Source: Wurfbainia villosa (Eukaryota > Streptophyta > Magnoliopsida > Zingiberales > Zingiberaceae). From it: a stretch of 64,000 nt of DNA. The stretch spans positions 95,526,753-95,590,752 of the forward strand of contig CM046000.1 in NCBI GenBank assembly GCA_025175895.1, written 5' to 3'. Below are positions 1-12,300 of the stretch, in pieces (within the stretch, counting starts at the first letter, position 1; the number at the start of each line of letters is the position of its first letter). Both the position numbers and the translations under genes were made by a program. The notes under the pieces were generated by a model. It worked only from the letters and a program-made list of their open reading frames with translations. It was not told where the DNA came from and did not search any database.

Positions 1-1100
1 TTAGTAATTCGCACATGGAGCCTTGGCGGGTTCACCCTCACAACCTCGGTCCTTGAGTCGGTGAAGGATGACTATGCGGAAGCCGTGCGCTTGGAGCATC
101 CGAGGGACCGCCGGACGAGATGACTTGAAGTGAAGCCAAGGAAGAAGACTTCGGAGGCAAGAGACGCGAAGGAGCATTGCAGAGCCGTGCGCCTGATGCT
201 GCCGAGGGACGTGGCCGCGAACGAAGAGAGCTTCGGCGAGGGACTTCGAGTGAGATGAGAGAATGAGTGAAATGTAAGTAGCTCATTAGGTGAACTTGGC
301 CGAATGACTGAGTGTCGGAGACTTGACCGCAAGGGTTAAGGTTTACCCGACCGCCGGAAGCTCAACCTTATGTTAAGTTTGAGTTTCACACGGCACCAGT
401 CGACTGCCATGTAATGGCAGTCGACTGATCTGAGTCGAGTGGGTTTGGTGTATCCGGTGATGGGTTTATGCCCGGCCGATCGCCAGAAGGATATCGCGAA
501 CGCGAACCGCTCGTAGCCGATAGGCGGTCGACTACGGAGGCGTGATCGACTAGTGAGGTCCATCGATCATTGCCAGAGTTCCGTTGGAACACAGCGGTCG
601 GATCCGACGTGTTCGAGGTTAGTAGTGTGCAATGATCGCTAAGGGAAGCAGTCGACTGGTGGCGGCCAATGGGAAGAAATCAGCCCTCTCTATAAAAAGA
701 GAGGGTGTGAGCCTTTGAGAGGCTAATGCTTATGCTCTAAGTGATCTTCCTAGTGCCCCACAAGCTCTAAACTCTTCTTACTTGTTTTTACTTCATTCTT
801 ATTGTAAGAAGAGTTATCTTGATTGTAAAGGTTACCTCCACCTAGCTTGGTGCAAAGGAGAGACCAATAGTGATTGGCTTTGGAGGAGTGATTCACCTCG
901 GACGAATCGGGATCGTGGATTAGCGGCGTAGCCGTGAACCACGCTACATTCTTTGTTAGCGCTTGTTTTCTCATATTTCTATTTGCTTGTCTTTATTAGT
1001 CTTCCGCTTGCGCTAATTAGTTTTGTAGACGAGCAAATACCGACATCCAAACGAAAAGGGCTATTCACCCCCCCTCTAGCCGGCCGTTCGATTTCCTACA
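1..1100 (+). repeat. SIRE-like LTR (element I), 3' part, plus strand
   Basis: This is the right-hand part of a SIRE/Maximus-type LTR. It has a TATA box near 691, a U5-like T-rich stretch, and near its end the C-run followed by TCTAG seen in every SIRE-type LTR of this window. It ends in cctaca at 1100 and abuts the RNase H region of element B, which resumes at 1101. The five bases ctaca at 1101-1105 are the probable target-site duplication, but the left copy is outside the window. No primer-binding site follows the end, so this is a 3' LTR or a solo LTR. Several GTCGAC motifs occur at about 398-440, 528-560 and 648-660. Confidence 0.85.
691..698 (+). promoter_or_regulatory. TATA box of LTR I
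   Basis: The sequence ctctataaaaagagag sits about 400 bases before the LTR end, the same relative place as the TATA box in the LTRs of element A. It is the expected U3 core promoter. Confidence 0.6.
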
Positions 1101-2139
1101 CTACACAATGCTGTTTACGGCTTGACCAACTAACCAAGGTCGAACCTAAGAAATGATAGCCCCCACTAGTGCTTTTCCTATCCAACTTGCATCCGGCATA
1201 GTCGGAATCGGTATAGCCAACTAAATCAAAAGATTCAGTCCGATGGTACCACAATCCTACATTGATAGTGCCTTTTAAGTATCTCATGATTCTTTTTACA
1301 GCAATCATGTGAGACTCCTTAGCACAAGCTTGAAACCTAGCACACATACCAACAGCGAATAAAATATTAGGTCGACTTGCTGTTAAGTACAATAAACTAC
1401 TTATTATACTCCTATAATTTTTCAAATCCACTGCCTTCCCTTTCTCATCACTATCTAGATGAGTATTGACAGCAATAGGTGTGCTTACTTCCTTAGCTTC
1501 CTCCATATGAAACCTTTTCAGTAACTCCAATGCGTACTTAGATTGATGTATAAAAATTCCTTCCTTGGTTTGCTTTATCTCGAGTCCTAGAAAGCAGGTC
1601 AATTCTCCTACTACACTCATCTTAAATTCACTTTCCATGTGACCAATAAACTCATTGAGATAATCCCTATTGTTTGAACCACAGATAATGTCACCAACAT
1701 AAACTTGGGCTACAAATATGTATTCACCATCCCTTTTTAAAAATAGTGTGGGATCTATCTGTCCTCTCCTAAAACCTTTCTCAATTAGGAAAGTAGACAA
1801 CCGCTCATACCAAGCACGAGGTGCTTGTTTAAGCCCATAAAGAGTCTTTTTTAGTTTGTACACGTGGTCTGGGAATTGTGCATTCTCAAACCCTGGGGGT
1901 TGTTCAACATAGACTTCCTCCTTGATGACCCCATTCAAGAAGGATGACTTCACATCCATATGATATAGTTTGAAGCCTTTGTATGCTGCATAAGCAAGCA
2001 TTAGTCTTATGGATTCTAACCTTGCTACAGGGGCATAAGTCTCATCATAGTCTAACCCCTCAATTTGGTTGTAGCCTTTGGCTACTAACCTTGCCTTATT
2101 TCTAACTATTTCTCCTCTATGATTTCTCTTATTCTTAAA
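1101..2139 (-). pseudogene. Element B reverse transcriptase and RNase H fragment
   Basis: An open frame on the minus strand covers the copia reverse transcriptase from FKNKRNHRGEIVRNKARL through the MDVKSSFLNG block and the LYGLKQAPRAWYERL block into RNase H (SDYAGCKLDRKSTSGG). It ends at KQHCV where LTR I is inserted. The catalytic box, normally YVDD, reads YVGD (codons at 1690-1701), so one of the two metal-binding aspartates is a glycine and the enzyme would be dead even if joined. Upstream on its own strand it abuts LTR D, and the first 192 bases of this fragment are present a second time at 3725-3916. Confidence 0.9.
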
Positions 2140-3714
2140 TGTAAGGGATTTGAGGCCGCTAGAGGGGGGGGTGAATAGCGTTGTGCTCATAAGATGATGG
2201 AATTCGTTGCGTTTGTCTCTACAATTTCGTTAGCGCAGCAGAAATAGAAATAATAAAGCAACGAAACAAAACAAACACAACTCACAACACGAGATATAAT
2301 GTGGTTCGAAACCGAATGGTTCCTACTCCACGGATCGAGCTCTAAAGAGCTCTAGTGATGCACACGCACTCACTAATCCCAAATAACTCCTTCTCGACAC
2401 AAGTCGGAGGTGGAGAAACCTCGTACAAGGATTACACTAAGTAATACAAAAGATACAAGCTAATACAAGTAAGAAATACAATGCAAGTAAAGAAAAAACA
2501 CTTTACAAGAGCACTTTGGGTCCTTGATTTTGGTTGCCTTAGACTAGCCTTGTAGGATTGGAAGAGAACCAACTATTCCCCTTCAAATTGCCCAAGAAAA
2601 CCCTTGTTTTGGAGCCTTCCACGAACAACTGCTTTTATCCTCCATCGGGCTAGATTTCCGCAGCGGTCATTGCCATAAGGCCTGATCCGATCGCCAACAT
2701 CAGTGTGAGACAACGACTCAATCCACATTCGACAAGTTCCAACGGATCTCTTGGCGATCGCCAACGCCATAGACGATCGGTAGCGGTCGGCTACGGAGCA
2801 TTCGTGCTCGTGGCGAACCATCGATCGACCGTCCATGGAAGTCTCTTGATCCCCGATCATTGCTATCAATGAGCGATCATTGCCGGACATTTTCAGCCCC
2901 AAGTTGGCAGTCGAACTCAAGTCGACTCATGGCAGTCGAATCGGCCATATTGCCAGTCGACTGACAACTTCAAACATGAGGTTTTAACCCAAGTATGGTA
3001 TCCCCATACTTGCTAGACCAACCTTAGCCTAGACCTAAGCCTTCTAGCCACCTCCATCAGCCTTACGCCTCTCGGATCTCTCCAAGTCATCCATGACTTG
3101 TTCATCCATCACACTAGCCTTCAGGTGCTTCCATCGGCTATCTCATACTAACGATGTCTACACTGCCAAGGCACATTGGACTTACACCGCCAAGACTCCG
3201 CTTGGACTTTACACCGCCAACCATTGGACTTATGCTGCCAAGACTCCACCCTTGGACTTTACGCCACCAATATCAAACCCCTTGGACTTCTCAAATGCCA
3301 ATACTCAAGCTTGGACTTTCCCTTGCCAACCCATGTTGGACTTTCCATGCCAAGACCCATGCTTGGACTTCCCTTGTGCCAAGTACTTAAGACTTGGACT
3401 TTCCCAAATGCCAAGTGTCCCACTTGGACTTTCCATGCCAAGTACCCATGACTTGGACTTTACCTTGCCAAGACCCATGCTTGGACTTTCCAATAATCAC
3501 ATGGTCAACCCTAGTCAACCATCAAAGTCTCCCTCGAGTCAAACTCGAGTCTGGTCAATTATAACCTGGGTCGATTGTATAAACAATCTCCCCAAAACAT
3601 TAACCAACATCAATGTCAAACATCAATGTCAACTCACTTTGTCAAATCACTTTGTCAAACATCACAATATCACTCGAGTCTTGTCAATTGTGACTTGGGC
3701 CGATTGCACCAACA
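2140..3714 (-). repeat. SIRE-like LTR D, minus strand, inside element B
   Basis: Read on the minus strand this LTR begins TGTTGGTGCAATCGG at 3714 and ends CCCTTACA at 2140, after the usual C-run and TCTAG of SIRE LTRs. It holds an array of GCCAAG and CTTGGACTT motifs at about 3160-3490, and a GTCGACTG motif near 2958. The flanks do not form a TSD: ttaaa on the left, agaag on the right. Instead both sides carry overlapping parts of the same reverse transcriptase. It is therefore not a simple solo LTR left by one insertion. Confidence 0.8.
3160..3490 (+). repeat. CTTGGACTT / GCCAAG short-motif array in LTR D
   Basis: About a dozen copies of cttggactt, most followed or preceded by gccaag, are spaced roughly 25-35 bases apart. 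The same pair of motifs recurs in the LTR of B (about 22318-22455) and in both LTRs of A. Open frames rich in Leu, Trp and Pro in this stretch only reflect the repeat. Confidence 0.75.
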
Positions 3715-5290
3715 AGAAGTGTGCCTTCACATCCATTTGATATATTTTGAAGCCTTTGTATGCTGTATAAGCAAGCATTAGTCTTATGGATTCTAACCTT
3801 GCTACAGGGGCATAAGTCTCATCATAGTCTAACCCCTCAATTTGGTTGTAGCCTTTGGCTACTAACCTTGCCTTATTTCTAACTATTTCTCCTCTATGAT
3901 TTCCCTTATTCTTAAACACCCATTTAGTCCCAATAATGGAGGGTTTACCAGGTCTAGGGATTAAATCCCAAACTTGATTTCTCTCAAACTAGCCTAACTC
4001 ATCTAGCATTGCAATGATCCATTCTGGATCAAGCAGAGCTTCATCCACTAACTTGGGCTCAATATCAGAAATCAAGGCAACTTCATTTCCTTCATTTATG
4101 AAAAATGATCTAGTGCTAACCCCATGTTGGATGCCTCCAATAATCTAGTTTTGGGGATAGCTAGAATCATTCATAGTGGATCTTGTTACTTGAGATGGTT
4201 CGGGTACTACTGAAATTTGTTCAGGTTCTCCAACCTCAAGTGATGACCCTTGAGCTCTCACTCTCTCTTCATCAGAATCCACTCTTGCTTCCCTTATAGG
4301 GTTGCTATCTCCCAATTCCAACTTCCTCAATTCTAGCTCAAACTCAACCAATTTTCTGTTTGAATCAATATGCATTCCTTTTTCTTCAAACACAACATTA
4401 GTTGACTCTTCTATGAGCTTAGTCCTATGGTTGTAGACTCTATAAGCTTTGCTAGTGAGGGAATAACCAACAAGGATACCCTCATCAGCTTTTGCAAAAA
4501 ATTATCCTAAATGATCCTTGGTATTTAAGATATACACTGTACAACCAAATACCCTAAGGTACTTGATTGTTGGTGGCTTTCCAAACCAAAGTTCATGTGG
4601 TGTTTTTCTTAAGAATCTATGTATCAGAACTCAGTTTTGAACATAGCACGTAGTGCTAATTGCTTCAGCCCATAGGTAGTTTGGTAATTGGTATTCGTTT
4701 AGCATACTCCTAGCTTCCTCTTGCAAGGCTCTATTTCTTCTTTCTACAACACCATTTTGTTGTGGTGTTCTAGGTGTGGAGAATTCATGTTTGTATCCTT
4801 TCTCTAAACAAAAGTCCTTAAGTTTAGCATTTTCAAACTCTCCTCCATGATCACTTCTAATGATTTTAATTGTTGAGTTTTTCTCGTTCTCAACTCTTCT
4901 ACAAAAGAAAATGAAGGTTTCTACTATTTGGTCCTTATGTTTAAGAAAGTAAGTCCAAGTATATCTAGTGTAATCATCCACAATAACCAAGTAATATCTA
5001 CTACCATTGATAGATCTAATAGAGCTAGTATCAAACAAATCCATGTGTAGTAAATCTAATGCTTGTAAAGAACTTACAGAAATCTTCCCTTTGTGAGAAG
5101 ATCTTACTTGTTTTCCTTTTTGGCATGCCCCACAAAGGCCATCCTTCTCATAGGTGATTGGCGGCAGTCCTTTTACAAGTTTCTTCTTGGCCAAATTCTT
5201 GATGTTCTTCATGTTGCCATGGGCCAATCTCCTGTGCCATAATCAAGACTCTTCTTCCTTGAATATGAAACACTTAAAAGACATGTTAGT
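3715..5290 (-). pseudogene. Element B integrase and first part of reverse transcriptase
   Basis: On the minus strand the integrase runs from the HRRL-H-N zinc-finger region near 5240 through the core. The catalytic triad is visible: Asp in LLHMDLFDT, Asp in IRSDHGGEF, and Glu in PQQNGVVERRNR (about 4730-4740). The frame stops after CYVQN near 4631. A degraded linker with several stops follows (about 3960-4630, including a stretch rich in Glu and Ser). Reverse transcriptase then starts at about 3919 (FKNKGNHRGEI) and breaks at VKAHF, where LTR D begins. SIRE-type integrase is recognisable by the spacing and by the GACQKGKQ motif. Nonfunctional. Confidence 0.88.
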
Positions 5291-7078
5291 AGCACTACTA
5301 AATCTAACTTGATAAATGTTTTCCTTCCTAGATCATATTAGCATGGTTTCATTGGTGTCACTGTGGATCACAAGGCATTGAGTTGAGTGAAACTCAACCC
5401 TATACCCTGCATCACACAATTGACTTACACTTAACAAGTTAAATGTCATTCCTTTAACTAACAATACATTTCTAATTACAAATTTTTCAGAAATGCTAAT
5501 CTTACCTACTCCTACAACCTTCAATTTACCACTATTATCGAAGGAAATTGTACCTCGGTCTTTGGCATGAATTGAGGAAAACAAAGAGGAGTTTCCTGTC
5601 ATATGTTTGGAGCATCCGCTGTCCACAAACCATATAGTTGGATGCTCCCCCTTGACGGGTCCCTGCTAAACACAGAAAATTTGGTCTTTTGGAACCCACA
5701 AGTTGGGCCCCTCAGCATCTACTACAAATTTCCTAGGAATCCAAGCCTTAGAAGTTCTAATAAAAGGTGATCTAGTAGAAACAAAACCTGTAGTGATAGT
5801 TCTACCATTATCAAATTTAGACCTAGCAGTTCTTGCATTAACAGATTTTCCTTTAGCAGATTTAGATCCATTAATTCCACAAAAAGAATCTTTGGATTTA
5901 GATTCAGGTTTTCTAGACACTAAGGACATATAACTAAGTTCCTTTTGTTCTGTATTGAACCCTAGTCTAGCCTTGTTATAGACTGCACATTGGGCTCCTA
6001 GAATCATGTTTAATGTCTTTGATCCATTGGTGAATTTCTCAAGTGTGCACTTGAGATCTTCCACCTGAACCTTCAAGGATATATTGTCATCCTTGATCTC
6101 CTCCAAATAAGGATTTCCTGCACCACTGTCATCAGACAGTGTATTAGAATTCTTAACTAATTATAATTCATTTTTCAGTAACTTAACCTTAGTTTTGGAT
6201 TTTTTCAGAGCATTTGTCAATCAAGCAATAGTTTCATATAATTTATCTAGATAGAGAGAGTTTACCTGATCATCATCAGAAGATGATGATGAAGAGTCCA
6301 AATTTGGTTGCTCCCCATCAGAATGCTTCAGTTCTCCATCCATTTCAAAATTTTCAGAATTCTCCAATACCATGAGAGCCTTTTGCTTTTCTCCCTTCTC
6401 CTCACTTTCTTCTTCCGATGAGGAGGATGAGGATGAAGTATCATCCCAAGTAGCCTTCAATGCTTTCTTCCTCTTGGCCTTTTCTTCCTTCTTTTTGTAC
6501 TTAGGGCATTCACTTTTGAAGTGACCTTTCCTATGACAATGAAAGCACTCTACATTAGATTTATCCTGATTAATTTCTGACCTTTTACCTTTCTTGGTGA
6601 AGTATTTCTTCACATCCTTCTTGTTGTATTTTTGGCTTCTTCTCATCAATCTCTTCACAAAGTTAGCCATCTCGCTAGAGGATGACTCATCATCTCCATC
6701 CGAATCTGATGATGAAGAGGAGGAAGAAGCTTCCTTCTTCTCCTTCTTCTTCATGCTCTCCTTGCTGCGATCTCCTGCAATAAATGCTAGACCCTTCTCC
6801 TTTGGGCTTCGATTAGCTTGTTCATGCAATTCCAATTCACAAAACATTTCATCAATCTTAATTGTTGAAAGATCCCTTGATACTTTGCAGGCATCCACCA
6901 TAGATGACCACAAAGTATTCCTAGGGAAAGATTTGAGTACATACCTAGCTATATCCCTATTCTCAACAGCCTCTTCAACAGAATGGAGGCCATTGAGTAT
7001 TTCTTTAAACCTACAATGCAGTTCACTTACAGTTTCAGTCTCCTTCATGCTGAAATTCTGAAGTTGGTTCAAGTAGAG
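5291..7078 (-). pseudogene. Element B gag C-terminal part and protease
   Basis: On the minus strand gag resumes at 7078, directly after the TSD of element C, with LNQLQNFSMKETETVSELHCRFKEI. It runs through an acidic Ser-rich region and an intact zinc knuckle (CFHCHRKGHFKSEC, about 6495-6550). A broken coiled-coil-like tail follows (about 5700-6210). The aspartic protease has its DSGC active-site motif at 5612-5623 and the LLSVSQLCD block after it. Stops and frameshifts separate the parts. This is the second half of the gag whose first half is at 20304-20663. Confidence 0.88.
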
Positions 7079-8678
7079 TGTTAGTAATATATGATAGATG
7101 TCCTAAGGCAATCGCCTTATGTATGAACCATTTATATGATAAATGAAGATTCACTATTTGAGTATACATGTTTCATGTATTTGATTGGATCTTAAACTCA
7201 TTTACTGAATGTCCACGATACGATTCACAGCATGAGAAAATTTGTGATTGGATCACAACTAGTGAGTATCTCTACATGTGTAATTGTGATGTATCGGAAT
7301 TATCCCTAGTCGATGAATTGATGGATTTGGACACCATCAATTCTGTCAAGACTAGCACGAGGTATACTTCTTGGTGTATCCAAGCAGCTGATTCTCACTG
7401 GATGGAGACATAGTGATGTCTGGAGTTAATCGTGGATGCTAGTTATGGTAACTAGTTCATTGGAGTGACTAGCCGTAAGACTTCATATGGTTCTCTGCAT
7501 ATATAGATATGTCAATGAAGTTCTTACTGTGGCTTAAGTGCGATGTTCCTTTGACTTGCGGTATTCAAGTCATCTTGATCATAGAGACTTATGCTTTGAC
7601 ATCTTAAGCAAACATCTCTAAGGAGATGTGGACCCGGGATGATTGGGTATAAGTCGAAGTGATCGAAGGTGTAAGGATTCACCACTCCTTGCGAGGAGAT
7701 GTATACCCATGGCCTCTCGTCGGATTTTTACTAAAGTCTTTGGCCAAAACATTACATGTTTAGAGTAAGGTACTCTTCGATACATGTGGAGTAACTAGAA
7801 TCCGTAGGACGAGGAAATGATACTTGGGCTAGGTGTGACTTAGTCAGCCTAGTGGGGACTGACACTATAGACCATGTCCTGAACCAAGTGGGTATAAGAT
7901 GAGTGAAGGGAATGGGGCACGATTCATTTGAGCTGCTGAAGGGTTTCATAAATAGTTCTGGATCAACCATTGATCTTTTCGGTTAATTGGGGATCATGAT
8001 GTACTACTAGGTGCCACTCATGATCGTTCTATAATTAATGGTTAATTATAGACGGCCAACATAAACCGAGAACCTATTTGGTCACACGCACAACGAGCGT
8101 AATCCAAAGGATTTAAAACGAGCTTGAGAATGAGATTCTCAGACCGAGAGAAACTAGGTTTGGTTGGACCAAACATGAAGCGAGCATGAAATCGTTTCAG
8201 TCACAATGGAAGCGTGGATGGGCCGTGTCTTATGAAGACATAATGGATGAACCAAAATGGTTTGATTCTAATCCAATGGAGGAGAATAAACCAAAGGGTT
8301 TGGTTTATTTTAAACGAATGAACCAAAAGATGGTTCGGTTCGTTTTAACTTAAAATAAACCATCATGGTTTGGTTTATTTTAACTTATCTTAATGGAGCG
8401 GGTTAACGGGCCTAATGGTTATGATTCAATAACCATTAAGAGAATTAGTTCTCAATAAAAGAGGGCTTAAGGGATAATTAATCCCTAATCCAAAAACCCC
8501 TAGCCCTAAGGTTGCTGCCCACCTCCTCCTTGGAGCTCTCGGCGCCAACCTATTGCCGCCGCCCAAAGCTCCTCCAACCGGCGTCCAGAAGGCTGCTTCC
8601 TTCCCCCTCGCCGGCGTCGAGCTGCTGCCGGTTAGTGCTCTGGTGATCTCCTTCAAGTTTGGCATCAAGGTGAGCTCT

Positions 8679-8693
8679 CACTACAAGAATAAT
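8679..8693 (+). repeat. CACTA left terminal inverted repeat
   Basis: CACTACAAGAATAAT matches the complement of the right end over 15 bases. Base 16 differs. Confidence 0.95.
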
Positions 8694-8699
8694 GATCTT

Positions 8700-9150
8700 T
8701 ATAGACACTCATAAATGCCCTTATAGTATGTTTTTAGTGACACTAATATTTTAGTGACATCACTGAAAAACGCCCTATAAAGTGATGTCGTCTTAGACCC
8801 TATTGCTTTCTTGACATTTTATAATGTCATTATACAATATAAATACTAACTTTAAAAGTGTCATAATTTAGATATATAATGACATGCTAAAATGTTAGAA
8901 AAAGTTATATTTTAAGGACATCTACGTATGTCTTATTATCATTGTAATAAGGACAAAATTAAATGTCATCTAAACTTATTTATTTTGACATTGACAAATG
9001 TCTTATATTTTGTTATAAGGACAATAAAAATTGTTAGTAAAGATAATTTATAAGATCATTTTAAAATGTCACCTTAGTTAATCTACAATGACATTTATTA
9101 ATGTCATTATAATAATTAATAAAGACATTACAATGGTCACTAATATAAAC
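8700..9150. repeat. CACTA left sub-terminal motif cluster
   Basis: Many short copies of gacat, aatgtc, tgtcatt and aaggaca occur in both orientations, at intervals of roughly 15-40 bases. The right end (about 12140-12300) has a smaller set. In CACTA elements such sub-terminal repeats bind the element's accessory protein; that role is inferred here. Confidence 0.65.
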
Positions 9151-9199
9151 ATGAATTCAATATTTACACATTATCATAATTCATCACCGGTTTAGAATA

Positions 9200-10424
9200 C
9201 AAAAAATTATGAAATACAATTTAAAGTGTTAATAAAAAATAAATTCATTCCACAATCATTTGAGTCAAAGTTACAAATATCTTGATGAGTCTTTTACATA
9301 AAAAACTAACTACACACTACACTCAAAATATTAAATTTTAGAACTAACAAAGTCTTGTAAAAAAACTCAACTAGGCCGACCATCTTCAACCATAATATTG
9401 ATTCATAAAAATTCAGATACCTGTCACCTACACATACAATGGATATATTTATATTAGTATTGAAATAAAACAATAAACAACCAAAGTTAATAGAAATAAT
9501 GGTAAAGATTGAATATCATACCACATGAGGAAATGTAAAGTATCATTCCATATGCACCTAATAGTGATCTGCGCTTAACTGCAAATACATTTCATATTTA
9601 TTTAAAATTATAATAACATGATAAATATAAAAATTAATAATATTTCAATGAAAGCTTAAAATTATACCAGTTGATAAGGTTAAGTTATCATTCCTCCAAG
9701 TGTATCTTTAAACCTCTGTAAAAGATCATAAGGTCTAATTAAACTCTCTTCTGGGTCTAGGACAACTTGTATTCGTATTTCACACCAATTTAGTCCTCAT
9801 GTCTATCCCTCTACTATAATATTTGGATCCATACTATGGAGCACTATTGATGAGTCTTGTATGTACAAAACTAACTATACACTTTTTCAGTGATAGCCTT
9901 TTATCTCCTTCCTTCTTCCTTTCTTACATATGCCTTCTCACTAGTCATCTTCAACTTTCAATATCAAGAGGCAATTACTGAGGTGGAGATCTAGGAATAA
10001 TCAATATTAGAGCATAATACAATGGCCTAATGTTATTTTTTGTTTTTGAAATTAGAATTATTTGACCAATTGTGAAATAGATAAATAAATAAAATACACA
10101 CTCTTATAGAATTTCATGTCATTTTAAATGGAGATATAGACCTATAAATTATGCTAAATACATATTTTAGATTATACTAAATATATTTTATATTTAAAAA
10201 TATCAATATTTTATTGGCATAGCACCATACAATACAAAAATTATATTGTTCTAATCATCAATCGAAACTTTGATACAGTTCAAAATTTCAAACCATACTT
10301 AAGACCATCCTCAACCCAAATTAACTACACAAAAACCACTAGAGAAGATTGTGTACTCACAAGTGAATACCTAAATTAAAAGATGGTAAAAAAAATCATA
10401 CTCTAAAAACTAATAGGAGCATAC
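9200..10424. other. CACTA interior, AT-rich, no recognisable gene
   Basis: AT-rich sequence without a long frame. Two related short stretches, at about 9281-9320 and 9849-9885, share ttgatgagtct and aaaactaacta. This may be intron or downstream sequence of the captured VPS13 fragment, but I could not find the next expected exon. Confidence 0.4.
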
Positions 10425-11424
10425 CTTACGCAGCTTATCAAGAGCGTCACTTGTATCAAATGTTTCATTACCCTCTTCATCCATTGTAACAACAGTAAGC
10501 TTTAATAAAGTAAATCCAGTATAAAATGGATGTCCTAGATTGCTGAGATGATACTTAGAAAGTTTACATTGACTCATTAAAAAATATATAAAGAAGACAA
10601 AATATCAAGTTTAATGACATAAATGGTAACAATGCATATTTGATAGTGTTTTCATATCTAATATGGACATTGGTAATACTAACTTTTAAGGTTACTGGTT
10701 ATAGTTGAAATAAGAGAGCCCAACCATGAATTTCCACCAGTTGCCTGAAACAATATTATCAGCATAGGTCAAGGCAATTACCTCCTTGAAAACCCAAAGT
10801 TATAGAAATACCTAAAACATGATAGTTTAGTAAAAAAAATGCCAATTAAAAATTCCAATATGAAAAATAAATCACAAAAATAATAGACCCGCATAAAAAC
10901 AATGAAAGAAAAAAATGGAAAAGTACTGTGTAGCCTTTCTTTGTATCCATTAGTATCGTATCAGACTACAAAAGAAGCATACATAATTTTCACAAGGATA
11001 TCAATTTTACTATTTTCATGGACAACTGAACTATCAATAACTTCTAAACTGTCTTTCTAAAGACCACAACTCATCTTCATAGATAGATGAAAAAATATTT
11101 CACACTATACATTTCCATTTATAATTACGAAATAAATATTTGATAGAACTTCCCTGCTAAGAATGATGAAGAAAATTTACATAGGATACATGACATTGTT
11201 CTCTTTGTCATATAAATTACACAAGGAAGAGTTAAATTATCAAAAGGATGCATCATCTTATTTTAAAATCAATTCAGGACTCAAAAGAGTATTAAAAGAC
11301 ATTATCTAACCAACTACTAGAATACAACATGATAATCAATCAGGAACAAAAATTATCATAGAGTAAAATCAAACATTTCTTGTTCGTGATCTCCTTGTTG
11401 CTTCAAGGGTTGTCAACTTTGCCT
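10425..11424 (-). pseudogene. Captured VPS13-like (chorein N-terminal region) gene fragment, three exon-like blocks
   Basis: Three separate minus-strand blocks encode consecutive pieces of the N-terminal chorein region of plant VPS13, a bridge-like lipid-transfer protein at membrane contact sites. Block 1 (about 11381-11424) gives AKLTTLEATRRSRT. Block 2 (about 10685-10744) gives GNSWLGSLISTITSNLK and is preceded by a good acceptor, TTGTTTCAG. Block 3 (about 10425-10542) gives GHPFYTGFTLLKL and then DEEGNETFDTSDALDKLRK, followed by a GTATG donor. Their order and intron separation match a genomic, not reverse-transcribed, origin. The short block that should join 2 and 3 (around an NVHIRYED-type motif in the family) is missing or unrecognised, and the donors of blocks 1 and 2 are not canonical. 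It cannot make VPS13. The family assignment rests on my recognition of these motifs. Confidence 0.75.
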
Positions 11425-12140
11425 CATGTGCACCGAAACATCAATCATTTAAATAGCATTGGACAGATCATTCCAACAAAACTCAGCACAAAATAACATA
11501 AAGTTAATCAAGTTCCAATAAAAAGTTGCATAAATGACAAATTAGGAAAGTATCCCAAATCCCAAAAAGAACAGTATTGACAATCACCTAGACTTGAATA
11601 AAAAGATGATTTACCCTGTAGAAGAAGCTAAATAATGCAAACTTGTAATCAGATCAAAGAAACAAGAAATCCTAAGATTGAGCAGTAACACAAAACACAT
11701 ACATATAGGTCCGCAAACATTAATGGTGATGGCTAGCAAGAGAGACATCAATGGCGATGGCTTGCAAGAGAGACAAAAACAAAAGGATTGACTTGCAAGA
11801 GATAGTGCGATAGCTGATGGATGGAAGTCAGTGGTAGAGACTGATCACGAACATCAATGGTATTTTGAGTACACAAAATAGTTGCAAGGAACACATCAAT
11901 GGCGATGGCTTGCAAGAGAGACATTAACGGGAGGACTGACCTGCAAGAGAGAGGGTGATGGTCTACGGACGAAGGTCAGCGATAAAGATCGGCTTGTAGA
12001 TCGAATCGGTCGACGGACGAAGGTCGACGGTAGAAATTGACCTGGAATTGGGCGACGACGGCTATTACAATGAAAGGGGAAGGAGACGAAGGGAACATCG
12101 TGAAAGGGATAGGGATTAATAGGTTAAAAAAACTTATATA
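11425..12140 (-). other. CACTA interior with tandem CTCTCTTGCAAG motifs, possible transcript leader
   Basis: Read on the minus strand, several copies of CTCTCTTGCAAG followed by CCATCGCCATTGATG occur between about 11730 and 11960. The stretch near 11980-12110 is GC-richer than its surroundings. Placement upstream of the VPS13 blocks suggests a promoter or leader region. A 62-codon frame at 11976-12164 has no recognisable domain. Confidence 0.35.
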
Positions 12141-12300
12141 ATATTTATTAACGTATAATGACATTTAAGAAATATGTTGTTAAAAGGCATCTAATTAGAT
12201 ATTTTTTAAAAAATAATAATCAGTTTTAATAAGTGTCATTACAAGGTGTTTATAATTACACTATATAATAAATGTCGTTAAGAAATTGTCATAATAGACT

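Noticed and set aside
2140..3714. LTR D as an ordinary solo LTR
   Set aside because: No target-site duplication, and the two flanks overlap by 192 bases of the same gene.
3093..3740. A 215-codon open frame full of Trp, Phe and Pro
   Set aside because: It is the translated CTTGGACTT/GCCAAG array of LTR D; similar frames occur at the same arrays in B and A and on the opposite strand.
8426..8668. Ala/Pro/Arg-rich frame in the LTR of C, also at 19461-19724 and 23003-23308
   Set aside because: It is conserved only because the LTRs are copies of each other, is read on different frames and strands, and has no domain.
11976..12164. 62-codon frame in the CACTA element as a possible transposase part
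   Set aside because: Too short, no transposase motif, and lies in a region that looks like a leader with simple repeats.
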